DNA of 58,289 nt from DATBLY01 sp036555125. GTDB lineage: Bacteria; Actinomycetota; UBA4738; HRBIN12. This document shows positions 42,906-51,492 of this stretch, one piece after another. The translations under genes and the position numbers were made by a program. A model generated the notes under the pieces. The model was not told where the DNA came from. It did no database searches and was given only the letters and a program-made list of their open reading frames with translations. Every line of letters starts with the position of its first letter. The stretch's first letter is position 1. The stretch lies in NCBI GenBank assembly GCA_036555125.1, contig DATBLY010000068.1, positions 1 to 58,289 of the forward strand, read 5' to 3'.

Positions 42906-44306
42906 TCAGCGCGCGGACGAGTCTAGCAACGGACCCTCGTCCGGCCCGCGACGATCCGATGGAGACCGCCGGAACGCATCGAAGGCGCGCGCGTAGTCGA
43001 CGCCGATGCCCTCGGCCACGGTGGCCTCGTCCACCCCCATGTCGGCCAGGGACTTCGCCCAGATCCCGAGCGCGGCGTGCGCGGGGTCGCCCGCGAGCGC
43101 GAGCGTCGCCTCGATCGCCTCCTCGTACCCGCGCGCGGTGGCCTCGGCGGCGGCCAGGCCCTCGACGTGGGCGCGGGCCGCCGCGCCCATCCGGGCGCGG
43201 CGGTCCTCATCGGCCAGGAGCTCCGCGATCGCCCGACCCAGCTCCGCCGGGTCGGGCACCCCCGCCGGGACGTGGACCACGAGCTCCTCCGGGACGTCGA
43301 GGTACGCGCCGGTGGCCGAGACGATCGCCGGCTTCCCCGCCTGCATCGCCCGCGAGAGCGACCCGCTCGTCTCGCCGCGCGTCGGATGTCGCAGGTCGAC
43401 CACGACGTCGGACGCGACGAGCCAGGCTCGGAACTCGTCGTCGGTCACATCCGTCGCGAGCGTCGCGCGCGACCCGAGCCCGGCCCGGCGGAGCAGCTGC
43501 TCGGGGTCGTACCCGGGGATCCGACGGCCGACGAGCGCGACGTGCACCCCGTCGCCGAGGCCGCCCACGGCGGCGAGGAGCGGCTCCAGCTGCTTCGCGG
43601 CGTTCAGATCGCCGGGCGCCACGACGAGCGCGCGCATGCCTCGGGCCTCGAGACCGGCCCGGAGCTCCCGGGCGCGCGGCTCGGCGCGACGGATCGCGGC
43701 CGGATCCTCGATCGGTGGATGCGGCACCACGAACACGGGCGTCCGGCAACCGAGCTCCTGGAGGTACCGGCGGCCGAAGTCCGCGTGCACGACGATCCCG
43801 CGGGCGCGGCGCGCCACGTGCGCCGCCCATGGCACGCGCAGGGGCTCGTTGCGGACGACGTCGGGCGAGGTCAGGTTGCGCTGCAGCGCCTGGGCCTCGC
43901 GCAGCGCCTTGAACGCGAGCGGGTCGCCGAGCGTGCGCAGGGCCGCGACGAAATCGTCCAGCGCCAGGTCGTGCAGGACGATCAGGGAGGCGGGGGCGAC
44001 GTAGGCCGCGCGGTAGGCCTCCAGGTGGTACTCGGCGTTGTTCCCGATCTGGAACACACCGAGCTGATAGCCGTGCAACCGCGGCGTCATCCGCGGCTCG
44101 AACGGCCAGACGACGTCCACCCGGTGGCGTCGCATGAACCCGATGCGCTCGAGACCGTCCAGCACCGCCCGGTCGTAGCTGGCGACGCCCGTCGCGGCCG
44201 GCGGCAACGGCCCGCAGAACAGGACCTCTCCGACCGACCCGGGACCGGGCGGGCCCGGGTCGGAGAGCACGCGCCGGGCGAGCCTCGCGAGCCGATCGCG
44301 GATCAT
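42906..44306 (-). CDS. Family 4 glycosyltransferase, GT-B fold
   Basis: The 466-residue protein begins with a basic segment and the Rossmann-like VLFCGPLPPAATGVASYDRA. The C-terminal half carries LVVAPGDLNAAKQ, ALVGRRIPGYD and DLRHPTRGETSGSLSRAMQAGKPAIVS, the last being the donor-sugar site with the conserved Glu of retaining GT4 enzymes. Acceptor unknown. The ATG overlaps the previous gene's stop as ATGA. Confidence 0.85.
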   Translation of the reverse strand: MIRDRLARLARRVLSDPGPPGPGSVGEVLFCGPLPPAATGVASYDRAVLDGLERIGFMRRHRVDVVWPFEPRMTPRLHGYQLGVFQIGNNAEYHLEAYRAAYVAPASLIVLHDLALDDFVAALRTLGDPLAFKALREAQALQRNLTSPDVVRNEPLRVPWAAHVARRARGIVVHADFGRRYLQELGCRTPVFVVPHPPIEDPAAIRRAEPRARELRAGLEARGMRALVVAPGDLNAAKQLEPLLAAVGGLGDGVHVALVGRRIPGYDPEQLLRRAGLGSRATLATDVTDDEFRAWLVASDVVVDLRHPTRGETSGSLSRAMQAGKPAIVSATGAYLDVPEELVVHVPAGVPDPAELGRAIAELLADEDRRARMGAAARAHVEGLAAAEATARGYEEAIEATLALAGDPAHAALGIWAKSLADMGVDEATVAEGIGVDYARAFDAFRRSPSDRRGPDEGPLLDSSAR

Positions 44307-45355
44307 GCGTCCAGCAGGCGCGCGACCACGTCCGGCCAGCGCGGGACCTCGGCGCGGACGACCGCGTTCCCGGCCTGGCCCAGGCGAAGTGCCAGGTCGC
44401 GGTCGGCGTACAGCCGGTCGAACGCCTCGGCGATCGCCCGTGGCTCGGGCGGCACGACCGCGCCGGTCTCGCCGTCGAACACGAACTCGAGCGGGCCGCC
44501 GCTGTCCGAGAGCGTCACGACGGGCCGGGCGGCGGCGAACCCCTCGATCGTGACGTAGCCGTAGTCCTCGTCGAACGGGCCGTAGTACACGGCGAGGGCC
44601 GTCTCGTAGAGCTCGTACAGCCGCTCGTCGGAGGCGCCGATCTCGAAGGTGACGCGGTCGCCGATCCCGGCCCGCTCGACCCGGTCCCGGAGCGACCGCT
44701 CGTCCGGACCCCGCCCCACGAGCACGAGCCGGACCCCGGTGCGCACGTGCGCCATCGCGTCGATCGCGAGCGACTGGCGCTTGAGGCTCTCCATCCGGCT
44801 CGGGAAGACGACGTGCCCACCGATCGGGCCCGCCGGCTGATCCAGCAGCGCCTCCATCACCGGCGACGGGTGGTACAGGGGCTCGGCGGGGATCCGCAGC
44901 GAGTCCCACAGCCGCGTCTGCACGTTCTTCGAGTTCGTGAACACGCGCTTGGCCTCGTTCAGCGCGAGGCGGTCGGCGTTCCAGACCATGTCGCGCACGG
45001 CGGCGCCGTCGTGCTGGCGCGAGAGGTCGGCGTAGTCGGGGTGGTCCCACAGCTCGTAGGCCGTGCGGTGCTGATGCATGAGCCAGACGATCTTGCGTTC
45101 GTGCTCGACGAGGTACGCGGGGAACTTCAGCCCGATCACCGCGTCCACCCGCAGGCCGTTGGACTCGGTGATGTCGAAGCTCCGCCACACGGCCATCTGA
45201 TGCGCGAGCTGCGACGCCGGGTACCACTTGCCCGCGATCTGGACGAGGTCCGCCTCGTGCCCGGCGGCCCGCAGCGCGCGCGTCAGCTGTTCGGCGTGCG
45301 TCTCGGCGCCGCCGCGGACGAACGCGGTCTGGGGATGCAGGACCGCGATCCTCAC
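44303..45355 (-). CDS. Family 4 glycosyltransferase
   Basis: The 350-residue GT-B enzyme starts MRIAVLHPQTAFVRGGAETH, has the phosphate-binding VVFPSRMESLKRQSL and the donor motif PFDEDYGYVTIEGFAAARPVV with the E-x7-E-like pattern. It may add an early sugar to the exported glycan. The GTG start overlaps the upstream hypothetical gene as GTGA. Confidence 0.88.
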   Translation of the reverse strand: MRIAVLHPQTAFVRGGAETHAEQLTRALRAAGHEADLVQIAGKWYPASQLAHQMAVWRSFDITESNGLRVDAVIGLKFPAYLVEHERKIVWLMHQHRTAYELWDHPDYADLSRQHDGAAVRDMVWNADRLALNEAKRVFTNSKNVQTRLWDSLRIPAEPLYHPSPVMEALLDQPAGPIGGHVVFPSRMESLKRQSLAIDAMAHVRTGVRLVLVGRGPDERSLRDRVERAGIGDRVTFEIGASDERLYELYETALAVYYGPFDEDYGYVTIEGFAAARPVVTLSDSGGPLEFVFDGETGAVVPPEPRAIAEAFDRLYADRDLALRLGQAGNAVVRAEVPRWPDVVARLLDA

Positions 45356-45756
45356 GGGATGTGGTCCTCGGCCTCGCCGGGGTCGTCCTCGCCGATCGAC
45401 CGGCGGAGCCGCGCGACCTCGACCTCGGCCGCCATCAACCGCTCGGCGAGCCCGGTCGTGAGCTCGGCCAGGTCCCCTACGACCCGGTCGTACCGTCGCG
45501 ACACCGGACGCATCGAGCGGAAGAGCCCGTACTTCAGCTTGCGACGCCAGCGCGAGGGCGAGGCCAGGTACCCCTCACCCTGCGGGACGGACGCCAGCTC
45601 GTCGGCGCGAAGCTGCGCGGCGAGGTCCATCAGGCGATCGCGCACCTCCGGGGTCGTCAGGCGGGCACGTGAGACCCGATCCTGCGCCCAGTAGAGCTCG
45701 CGGGCGAGCTCGGACGCTGCGGGATCGGGCACGGTGGGATCGGGTGGGCCAGCCAT
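45352..45756 (-). CDS. Hypothetical helical protein at the head of the polysaccharide operon
   Basis: I do not recognise a family. The 134 residues form helices: an N-terminal region with ELYWAQDRVSRARLTTPEV, a basic stretch RWRRKLKYGLFRSMRPVSRR that could lie on the membrane, and a C-terminal coiled-coil-like DLAELTTGLAERLMAAEVEVARL. Similar segments precede methyltransferase or glycosyltransferase domains in other polysaccharide clusters, which is only a hint. A TACGCT box (45768-45773) lies eleven bases before the ATG, so this gene probably starts the operon that runs to 38431. Confidence 0.65.
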   Translation of the reverse strand: MAGPPDPTVPDPAASELARELYWAQDRVSRARLTTPEVRDRLMDLAAQLRADELASVPQGEGYLASPSRWRRKLKYGLFRSMRPVSRRYDRVVGDLAELTTGLAERLMAAEVEVARLRRSIGEDDPGEAEDHIP

Positions 45757-45767
45757 CGGCGCAGGTC

Positions 45768-45773
45768 AGCGTA
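45768..45773 (-). promoter_or_regulatory. -10 box candidate TACGCT for the polysaccharide operon
   Basis: Eleven bases before the ATG at 45756, giving a leader of only a few bases; it would drive eight overlapping genes. Confidence 0.45.
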
Positions 45774-45806
45774 GCATCCGCCCCTCGCGCGACCGCTCGC
45801 CCGGAG

Positions 45807-46643
45807 CTACGCGTCCGGACCGATCAGCGAGCGCAGCGCGACGTCGAGCGACGGCATCGGCTCCAGCCCGAGCCCCGGCAGCACCACGCTCGTGAGCGAC
45901 GCATCGGTCGGGCGCGGCGCGGGGAGCGCCAGGTCGGCCGAGGTCTGCGGCTCGACCCGGCCGGTGAGGCCGCCGATCGCCTTCGCCCGCGACAGCACGT
46001 CGAACCAGCACGCCCGCTCGGGCCCGGCCACGTGATACGTGCCGGGGCGGCCCGCGAGCACGAGCGGCAGCAGCCGCGCGGCGAGGGCGCTCACGGGCGT
46101 CGGCGTCCCGAACCGGTCCGCCAGCCCGCCGACCGTCTCGCCGGCGCGCAGGCGCGCGATGGCTCCGCTCACGTAGTCGGTGCCGCCGCCGAAGACCTGG
46201 CCGGTCCGCACGATCACGTGACGCCACCAGCACTCGCGTACCAGGCGCTCCCCGGCGACCTTCGAGCGGCCGTAGACGGACAGCGGACCGGGTCGGTCGA
46301 ACTCGTCGTAGGGGGCGCCCTTCGTCCCGTCGAAGACGTAGTCCGTGGAGACGTGCAGCAGCCAGGCGTCCGCCATCCGGGCCGCCAGCGCGAGGCTCTG
46401 CGGGCCGAGCGCGTTGTCGCGCCAGGCCCGCTCGGGATCGGACTCGTTCGCGTCGACCGCGGTGAACGCCGCCAGGTTCACGATCGCGTGCGGTGCGAGC
46501 GACGGGACGGTGCGCATCACGGCGTCGTGGTCGCCGACGTCGAGCTCCGCGTGCGTGAGGGCCGTCACCTCGTGGTGCGGCGCCAGCTGCGCCAGGAACG
46601 CTCGCGCGAGCCCGCCGCCGGCGCCGGTGACGACCAGCCTCAC
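45807..46643 (-). CDS. rmlD: dTDP-4-dehydrorhamnose reductase
   Basis: The 278-residue short-chain dehydrogenase makes dTDP-L-rhamnose. It has the NAD(P)-binding VTGAGGGLARAF, VNLAAFTAVDANESD, STDYVFDG and the catalytic YGRSK. The GTG start overlaps the rmlB stop as GTGA. The 3,5-epimerase gene rmlC is not in the window. Confidence 0.9.
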   Translation of the reverse strand: MRLVVTGAGGGLARAFLAQLAPHHEVTALTHAELDVGDHDAVMRTVPSLAPHAIVNLAAFTAVDANESDPERAWRDNALGPQSLALAARMADAWLLHVSTDYVFDGTKGAPYDEFDRPGPLSVYGRSKVAGERLVRECWWRHVIVRTGQVFGGGTDYVSGAIARLRAGETVGGLADRFGTPTPVSALAARLLPLVLAGRPGTYHVAGPERACWFDVLSRAKAIGGLTGRVEPQTSADLALPAPRPTDASLTSVVLPGLGLEPMPSLDVALRSLIGPDA

Positions 46644-47614
46644 CCCGCGACCCCGGCGAGCATCGTCTCGACCCACGCCCGGTGATCGCGGTACCAGGCC
46701 ACGGTCCGGGCGAGCCCCTCGTCGAACGGTACCTCGGGCGTCCACCCCAGGGCACGCAGGCGTGCGTCGTCGAGTCCGTAGCGGAAGTCGTGCCCGGGTC
46801 GCGCGTCGACGAACGCGATCGTCGCCGGGTCGGCCCCCGCCAGGGCGCAGATCCGCTGGGCGAGCTCGAGGTTCGCGAGCTCGGTGCCGCTCCCGATGTT
46901 GTACGTGCCGCCCGGCTCGCCGCGGTCGAGGACCACGAGGCACGCGCGGATCCAGTCCGTGACGTAGAGCCATTCGCGCCGCTGCCGCCCGGCGTCGTAG
47001 ACGGGCAACGGGCGGCCGTCGAGGGCGGCCGTCACGAAGACCGGGATCGCCTTCTCCGGGTTCTGGCGGGGACCGTACGCGTTCGTTCCCCGCACGATCG
47101 TCACCGGGACGCCGAAGGTCACCTGGTAGGCGCGCGCGATCAGCTCGGCGGCCGCCTTGCTGGCGGCGTACGGGCTCCGCGGCGCGGGTGGGTCGTCCTC
47201 GTGGAACGTGGAGCCCTCGCGTCCCTCGCCGTAGATCTCGTCGGTCGAGACCAGCAGGAGCGGCCGGTCCCGATCCCGGCACGCGTCCAGGACGACCTGC
47301 GTCCCGAGCACGTTCGTCCGGAGGAACTCGCCGGGTCCCTCGATGCTGCGGTCGACGTGCGATTCCGCCGCCGCGTGCACGACGCGGTCGGCGCCGCCCA
47401 CCAGCTCGACCACCACCTCCGGATCCGTGACGTCCCCGCGGACGAACCGGAAGCGGGGGTGATCGACGTGGACCGCGAGGTTCTCCAGGCTCCCGGCGTA
47501 GGTCAGCTTGTCCAGCACCGTGACCTGGACGCGGGGATCCGCGAGCAGGCCGTCGACGAGGTGGGAGCCGATGAAGCCGGCGCCGCCGGTCACGAGCACG
47601 TGGAGATCGGTCAT
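46640..47614 (-). CDS. rmlB: dTDP-glucose 4,6-dehydratase
   Basis: The 324-residue enzyme converts dTDP-glucose to dTDP-4-keto-6-deoxyglucose. Visible: the GGAGFIGSH cofactor loop, AAESHVDRSIEGP, the catalytic STDEIYGE (Asp-Glu) and YAASK, and RGTNAYGPRQNPEK. The ATG follows AAAGG. A TAGACT box at 47640-47645 overlaps the stop codon of the upstream glycosyltransferase gene. Confidence 0.94.
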   Translation of the reverse strand: MTDLHVLVTGGAGFIGSHLVDGLLADPRVQVTVLDKLTYAGSLENLAVHVDHPRFRFVRGDVTDPEVVVELVGGADRVVHAAAESHVDRSIEGPGEFLRTNVLGTQVVLDACRDRDRPLLLVSTDEIYGEGREGSTFHEDDPPAPRSPYAASKAAAELIARAYQVTFGVPVTIVRGTNAYGPRQNPEKAIPVFVTAALDGRPLPVYDAGRQRREWLYVTDWIRACLVVLDRGEPGGTYNIGSGTELANLELAQRICALAGADPATIAFVDARPGHDFRYGLDDARLRALGWTPEVPFDEGLARTVAWYRDHRAWVETMLAGVAG

Positions 47615-47639
47615 CGGCAGGCCTTTCGGGTGTGCGCCG

Positions 47640-47645
47640 AGTCTA
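47640..47645 (-). promoter_or_regulatory. -10 box candidate TAGACT for rmlB-rmlD
   Basis: TANNNT hexamer whose TAG is the stop codon of the glycosyltransferase gene; leader of about 19 bases with AAAGG. Confidence 0.4.
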
Positions 47646-48857
47646 TCCGGGGGCGCCCACGCCGGGACCTCCCGCATCGGGGCCGCCCACGCCGGGGCCG
47701 CCCGCCCCGCCCGCGGCCCCGTGGAGCACCTCGACGGTCCGCTGAGCCGTGCGTTCCCACGTGAACCGCGCCGCCCGCGCGACGCCGGAGGCCGACAGCA
47801 TGGCCCGCAGGTCCTCGTCCGCGAGCAGCTCGGCCATGCCCGCCGCGATCGACGCCGTGTCCTCCGGATCGACCAGGACCGCCACGTCGCCCGCCACCTC
47901 CGGCAGCGCCGCGACGTCCGCGGTCACCACCGGGACCCCGGCGGCGAACGCCTCGAGGACCGGGAAGCCGAACCCTTCGTACCGAGAGGGGTAGGCGAGG
48001 ACCGTCGCGCCGGAGAGCAGCGCCACCTTGTCCCGTTCGGACACGTAGCCGGTGCGCACGATCCGGCGCCGCATCCCCTCGGGGAGCGCGGCCACGGCTT
48101 CCTCCACCTGCTCGACGGCCTTCGGCAGCCACGCGACCGGGCCGCCGGCGATGACCAGCGACGCCGCCGTTCCCAGCTGGCCGAACGCCGCGATCAGGCG
48201 CGGGAGGTTCTTGCGCGGCTCGATCCCGCCGACGAACAGGACGTACCGACCCTCGATCCCGAACTTGCGGCGCACGGCATCGATGCCCGCCTCCGGCACG
48301 GGCGCGTAGGCATCGGCGTCCACCCCGTGATGGACCACGTGGACGCGCTCCGGCTCGAGCGATCGCCACTCGAGCAGGTCTGCCCGCGCCGACGCCGACG
48401 GCACGATCACCGCGGGCGCCGCCTCGACCGAGCGCGCGAGCCGCCGCTGCCACCCGGCGTCGAACTGAGGCGCGCTCTCGGGGATGCGCAGGAACGCGAG
48501 GTCGTGGACCACCGGGATCCCCCGGTCCGGCCGTCCGGTCCGCGGCGGCAGGAAGTTCGTCCCGAGGAGCAGATCGAACTCGCCCGTCAACCACTCCACC
48601 CGGGGGACGCCGAGCCGCCACGACAACGGCTGGAACAGGCGCGACGGGATCCGTGATGCCTTCTCGGTGAGGTTCGACAGCTCGAGCGCCGCGAAGCGCC
48701 GCCGGCCGCGGAACACCCCGCGGACGTCCAGGTACCAGGCCACGAAGTCCGTCGCGGGATCGGCCGCGGGCAGGTGGCGGACCATCCGGCGCACGTAGTG
48801 CGGGATCCCGGTGCCGCGCGGGCCCAGCGCCGGACGGGCGTCGATCACGACTCGCAC
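47643..48857 (-). CDS. Family 4 glycosyltransferase with Gly/Pro-rich tail
   Basis: The 404-residue GT-B enzyme starts MRVVIDARPALGPRGTGIPH, has GIEPRKNLPRLIAAF and the donor site YPSRYEGFGFPVLEAFAAG. The last 25 residues are a low-complexity GGPGVGGPDAGGPGVG tail, encoded by repeats of GCCCACGCCGGG. The GTG start has TAGCCT seven bases upstream and no ribosome site, so a leaderless message is likely. Confidence 0.9.
   Translation of the reverse strand: MRVVIDARPALGPRGTGIPHYVRRMVRHLPAADPATDFVAWYLDVRGVFRGRRRFAALELSNLTEKASRIPSRLFQPLSWRLGVPRVEWLTGEFDLLLGTNFLPPRTGRPDRGIPVVHDLAFLRIPESAPQFDAGWQRRLARSVEAAPAVIVPSASARADLLEWRSLEPERVHVVHHGVDADAYAPVPEAGIDAVRRKFGIEGRYVLFVGGIEPRKNLPRLIAAFGQLGTAASLVIAGGPVAWLPKAVEQVEEAVAALPEGMRRRIVRTGYVSERDKVALLSGATVLAYPSRYEGFGFPVLEAFAAGVPVVTADVAALPEVAGDVAVLVDPEDTASIAAGMAELLADEDLRAMLSASGVARAARFTWERTAQRTVEVLHGAAGGAGGPGVGGPDAGGPGVGAPG
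47654..47710 (-). repeat. Short GC-rich repeats encoding the Gly/Pro tail
   Basis: GCCCACGCCGGG occurs twice, interleaved with related GGGGCCGCCC units, at the 3' end of the glycosyltransferase gene. Confidence 0.5.
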
Positions 48858-48864
48858 GCACGAC

Positions 48865-48870
48865 AGGCTA
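48865..48870 (-). promoter_or_regulatory. Leaderless -10 box TAGCCT of the GT4 gene
   Basis: TAGCCT, seven bases, then GTG at 48857. Confidence 0.5.
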
Positions 48871-48920
48871 GCCGAGGCGGTGCATCGCCCGGACCGAGCG
48901 ACCCGCCCGCGGGCGCAGGC

Positions 48921-49982
48921 TCACCCGAGCTCGACGCGTCCGTGGTCGCCGACGACCAGCCGGTGGGTCCCCGGTTCACCGGAATGCCGCACCTCGGCGC
49001 CGCGCCCGAGGATGGAGTCCGCGAGCCCCTCCACGCCGTGGATCCGGCAGTCCTCCATCACGATCGAGCCTCGGATCGCGCTGCGCTGCACGACGCAGTC
49101 GCGTTCGATCGAGACGTCGGGGCCGATGACCGAGTCCTCGATCACCGTCTCGGGCCCGATCGAGACCGGACCGACGATGCGTGAGCGGATCACCTTCGCG
49201 CCCGCCCCGAGCGCCACGACTCCCTCGACCGTCGAGGCCGCGTCGACCTGCCCAGGGGCCGCCGCCGGCCGCAGCGCACCGAGCAGGACCCGGTTCGCCT
49301 CGAGCAGGTCCGCCGGTCGTCCCGTGTCCTTCCACCACCCGCCCACCATCTCGGCCCGGACGGTCCGGTCGTGGTCGATCAGCCACTGGATCGCCTCGGT
49401 GATCTCGTACTCGCCGCGCCACGAGGGCTCCAGCGTGTCGATCGCCTCGTGGATCGCGTCGTCGAACAGGTACACGCCGACGAGGGCCAGGTCGCTCACG
49501 TGTTCGCGCGGCTTCTCGACGAGGCGCACGACGCGCTCCCCGTCGAGGACCGCGACCCCGAAGCGTTCGGGCTCGGGGACGCGCGCGAGGAAGATCTGCG
49601 CATCGGGCCGCGTGCGCTCGAACTCCTCGACGAAGCGGGACACGCCCTCGAGCAGGACGTTGTCGCCCAGGTACATCAGGAACGGGGCGCCCGCGACGAA
49701 GTCGCGGGCGCACCGGACAGCGTCGGCCAGACCGAGCGGCGCCGCCTGCGGGATGTAGGTCACGTCGAGGCCCCACGCGGAGCCGTCGCCCACCGCCGCG
49801 CGGATCTCGTCGCCGGTGGAGCCGATCACGATCCCGACCTGGGTGATGCCGGCGTCGCGGATGCTCTCGAGCGCGTGGAACAGGATCGGCGAGCCGGCCA
49901 CCGGGATCAGCTGCTTCGCGTTCGTGTGCGTGAGCGGGCGCAGGCGCGACCCCTCGCCGCCCGCCAGGATCAGCGCACGCAT
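48921..49982 (-). CDS. rmlA: Glucose-1-phosphate thymidylyltransferase, long form
   Basis: The 353-residue enzyme makes dTDP-glucose for the rhamnose pathway. It has LILAGGEGSRLRPLTHTNAKQ, FLMYLGDNVL, GGWWKDTGRPADLLEAN and a C-terminal hexapeptide-repeat helix (about 245-353), the long archaeal/actinobacterial RmlA type. The ATG shares a base with the LCP gene stop (TGATG), so the two are coupled. Confidence 0.9.
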   Translation of the reverse strand: MRALILAGGEGSRLRPLTHTNAKQLIPVAGSPILFHALESIRDAGITQVGIVIGSTGDEIRAAVGDGSAWGLDVTYIPQAAPLGLADAVRCARDFVAGAPFLMYLGDNVLLEGVSRFVEEFERTRPDAQIFLARVPEPERFGVAVLDGERVVRLVEKPREHVSDLALVGVYLFDDAIHEAIDTLEPSWRGEYEITEAIQWLIDHDRTVRAEMVGGWWKDTGRPADLLEANRVLLGALRPAAAPGQVDAASTVEGVVALGAGAKVIRSRIVGPVSIGPETVIEDSVIGPDVSIERDCVVQRSAIRGSIVMEDCRIHGVEGLADSILGRGAEVRHSGEPGTHRLVVGDHGRVELG

Positions 49983-51370
49983 CAGCCGCTCGCGGGGATG
50001 CAATCCGAGGAGGACGGCGCCTCCGAGCCGACGGGCTGCGGCTCGTAGGACGGCGTCACGAAGACCGCGACCGACGCGCCGCCGAGGTCGGCGACCGGGA
50101 CGAGTCGCAGGTCCGGGAAGTACCGGGCCACGACCAGTGCCTCGACCTCGCCCGCCGGTGTGTACGCGATCGCCGAGCCGCCGACGTCGGCCCCGAACGC
50201 CGCGTAGCTGACGATCCCGGGCGAGACGTCGAACCCGCCTTCGGACAGGACCCGCTCGACCTCGGTCGCGGCGGCCGCCTGCCCGTGCTCCACGACCGGC
50301 ACGCGGATCGTCGCCTCCGAGGGCGGCGTCCCCGCGAGGTCGGTCCCGACGGGCGGGAGCGGCCCGCCGTCGCGGAGCGCGGAGAACAGCTCCTCGGCGG
50401 CGGGGTCCATCCGGATCACCGACAGGCCGTCGATCGTCTCGCCGGTGCCGGAGACGGCGCGGAAGTCCGCGGCGCCGGTCGTGATCCCGCGGAGCTGGCC
50501 CACGAGGTAGACGAGGTCGGCGGGCGACAGATCCTCGTCACGCGTCATGTTGCGCAGGATCGGATGGATCAGGGCCGGGACCCTGATGAGCTCGGACGGT
50601 TGCAGGAGCCGGTTGATCAGGGCCCGCAGGAACTGCTGCTGCCGGCTGATGCGGGCGAAGTCCGGCACGGTGTCGCACGGCAGGTGCCGCGTGCGGACGT
50701 ACGCGAGCGCCTGGGAGCCGTCGAGCGTCTGGCACCCGGCCTTCAGGTCCAGGCCGGCGTTGATGTCGTACAGGTCGGTCGGGATGCACATCTCGACGCC
50801 GCCGAGCGCATCGACGACGCCCTGGAAGCCGCCGAGGTCCACGTAGAGGAAGTGGTTGATCCGCAGCCCCGTCAGCTTGTGGAGCGTCTTCGCCACGAGC
50901 AGCGGGCCGCCGCCTTCGATCCCGCCCTCGAACGCGCCGTTGATCTTGCCGAACCCGTGGCCCGGGATCTCGACCCACAGGTCGCGTGGGAACGACACGA
51001 TCACGACCTTCTGCCGCTTCGGATCCGAGTGGACGATCATGATCGTGTCCGAACGGTTCTCGCCGCCGATCACCTCGTCGCTGCCGAACTGCTCCTGCTG
51101 CTCGGGCGTGAGGTTCGAGCGCGAGTCGCTGCCGAGAAGCAGGTAGTTGCAGACGTTGCGGACGCACGGTCCGCCGACGTCTGGCTGCGCCTGCGCCGTC
51201 GAGCCACGGGCCTCGAACCCGCCGATCGTGCCCTCCCCCCTCGCCTGCTCGTAGGCGGCGAAGCCGTACGCGGAACCGGCGGCGATCATCAGCGCGATCG
51301 TCGCCGAGACGCCGACGAGCAGCCGCGTGGCGCGGCCGTGCGGGTGCTGGGAGGGAGGCGGGCTCGCCAT
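49982..51370 (-). CDS. LytR-CpsA-Psr (LCP) family wall-glycopolymer ligase
   Basis: The 462-residue protein has a short cytoplasmic tail, a membrane anchor (about 17-38), the LCP catalytic domain (about 70-235: LLLGSDSRS, NRSDTIMIVHSDP, SFPRDLWVEIPG, ALAYVRTRH) and a C-terminal LytR_C domain (about 345-440). LCP proteins transfer lipid-linked glycopolymers to peptidoglycan, which fits the adjacent dTDP-sugar and glycan export genes. TAGGCT seven bases before the ATG indicates a leaderless message. Confidence 0.94.
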   Translation of the reverse strand: MASPPPSQHPHGRATRLLVGVSATIALMIAAGSAYGFAAYEQARGEGTIGGFEARGSTAQAQPDVGGPCVRNVCNYLLLGSDSRSNLTPEQQEQFGSDEVIGGENRSDTIMIVHSDPKRQKVVIVSFPRDLWVEIPGHGFGKINGAFEGGIEGGGPLLVAKTLHKLTGLRINHFLYVDLGGFQGVVDALGGVEMCIPTDLYDINAGLDLKAGCQTLDGSQALAYVRTRHLPCDTVPDFARISRQQQFLRALINRLLQPSELIRVPALIHPILRNMTRDEDLSPADLVYLVGQLRGITTGAADFRAVSGTGETIDGLSVIRMDPAAEELFSALRDGGPLPPVGTDLAGTPPSEATIRVPVVEHGQAAAATEVERVLSEGGFDVSPGIVSYAAFGADVGGSAIAYTPAGEVEALVVARYFPDLRLVPVADLGGASVAVFVTPSYEPQPVGSEAPSSSDCIPASG

Positions 51371-51377
51371 CGGTTCC

Positions 51378-51383
51378 AGCCTA
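51378..51383 (-). promoter_or_regulatory. Leaderless -10 box TAGGCT of the LCP gene
   Basis: TAGGCT, seven bases, then ATG; the same hexamer and spacing as at smpB and fbiC. Confidence 0.6.
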
Positions 51384-51449
51384 CCCGCGGGCTCGTGAGG
51401 TCCGATCCGTGATGGCTGTGACGTTCCTGTGGCGCGATGGGGGGACCGA

Positions 51450-51455
51450 TAGGAT
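51450..51455 (+). promoter_or_regulatory. -10 box candidate TAGGAT for the receiver/GGDEF-like gene
   Basis: TANNNT hexamer 37 bases before the chosen GTG start. Confidence 0.4.
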
Positions 51456-51492
51456 GGCCGAGCGCGTCCGATGCGCAGGTCAGGAGCGGTGC

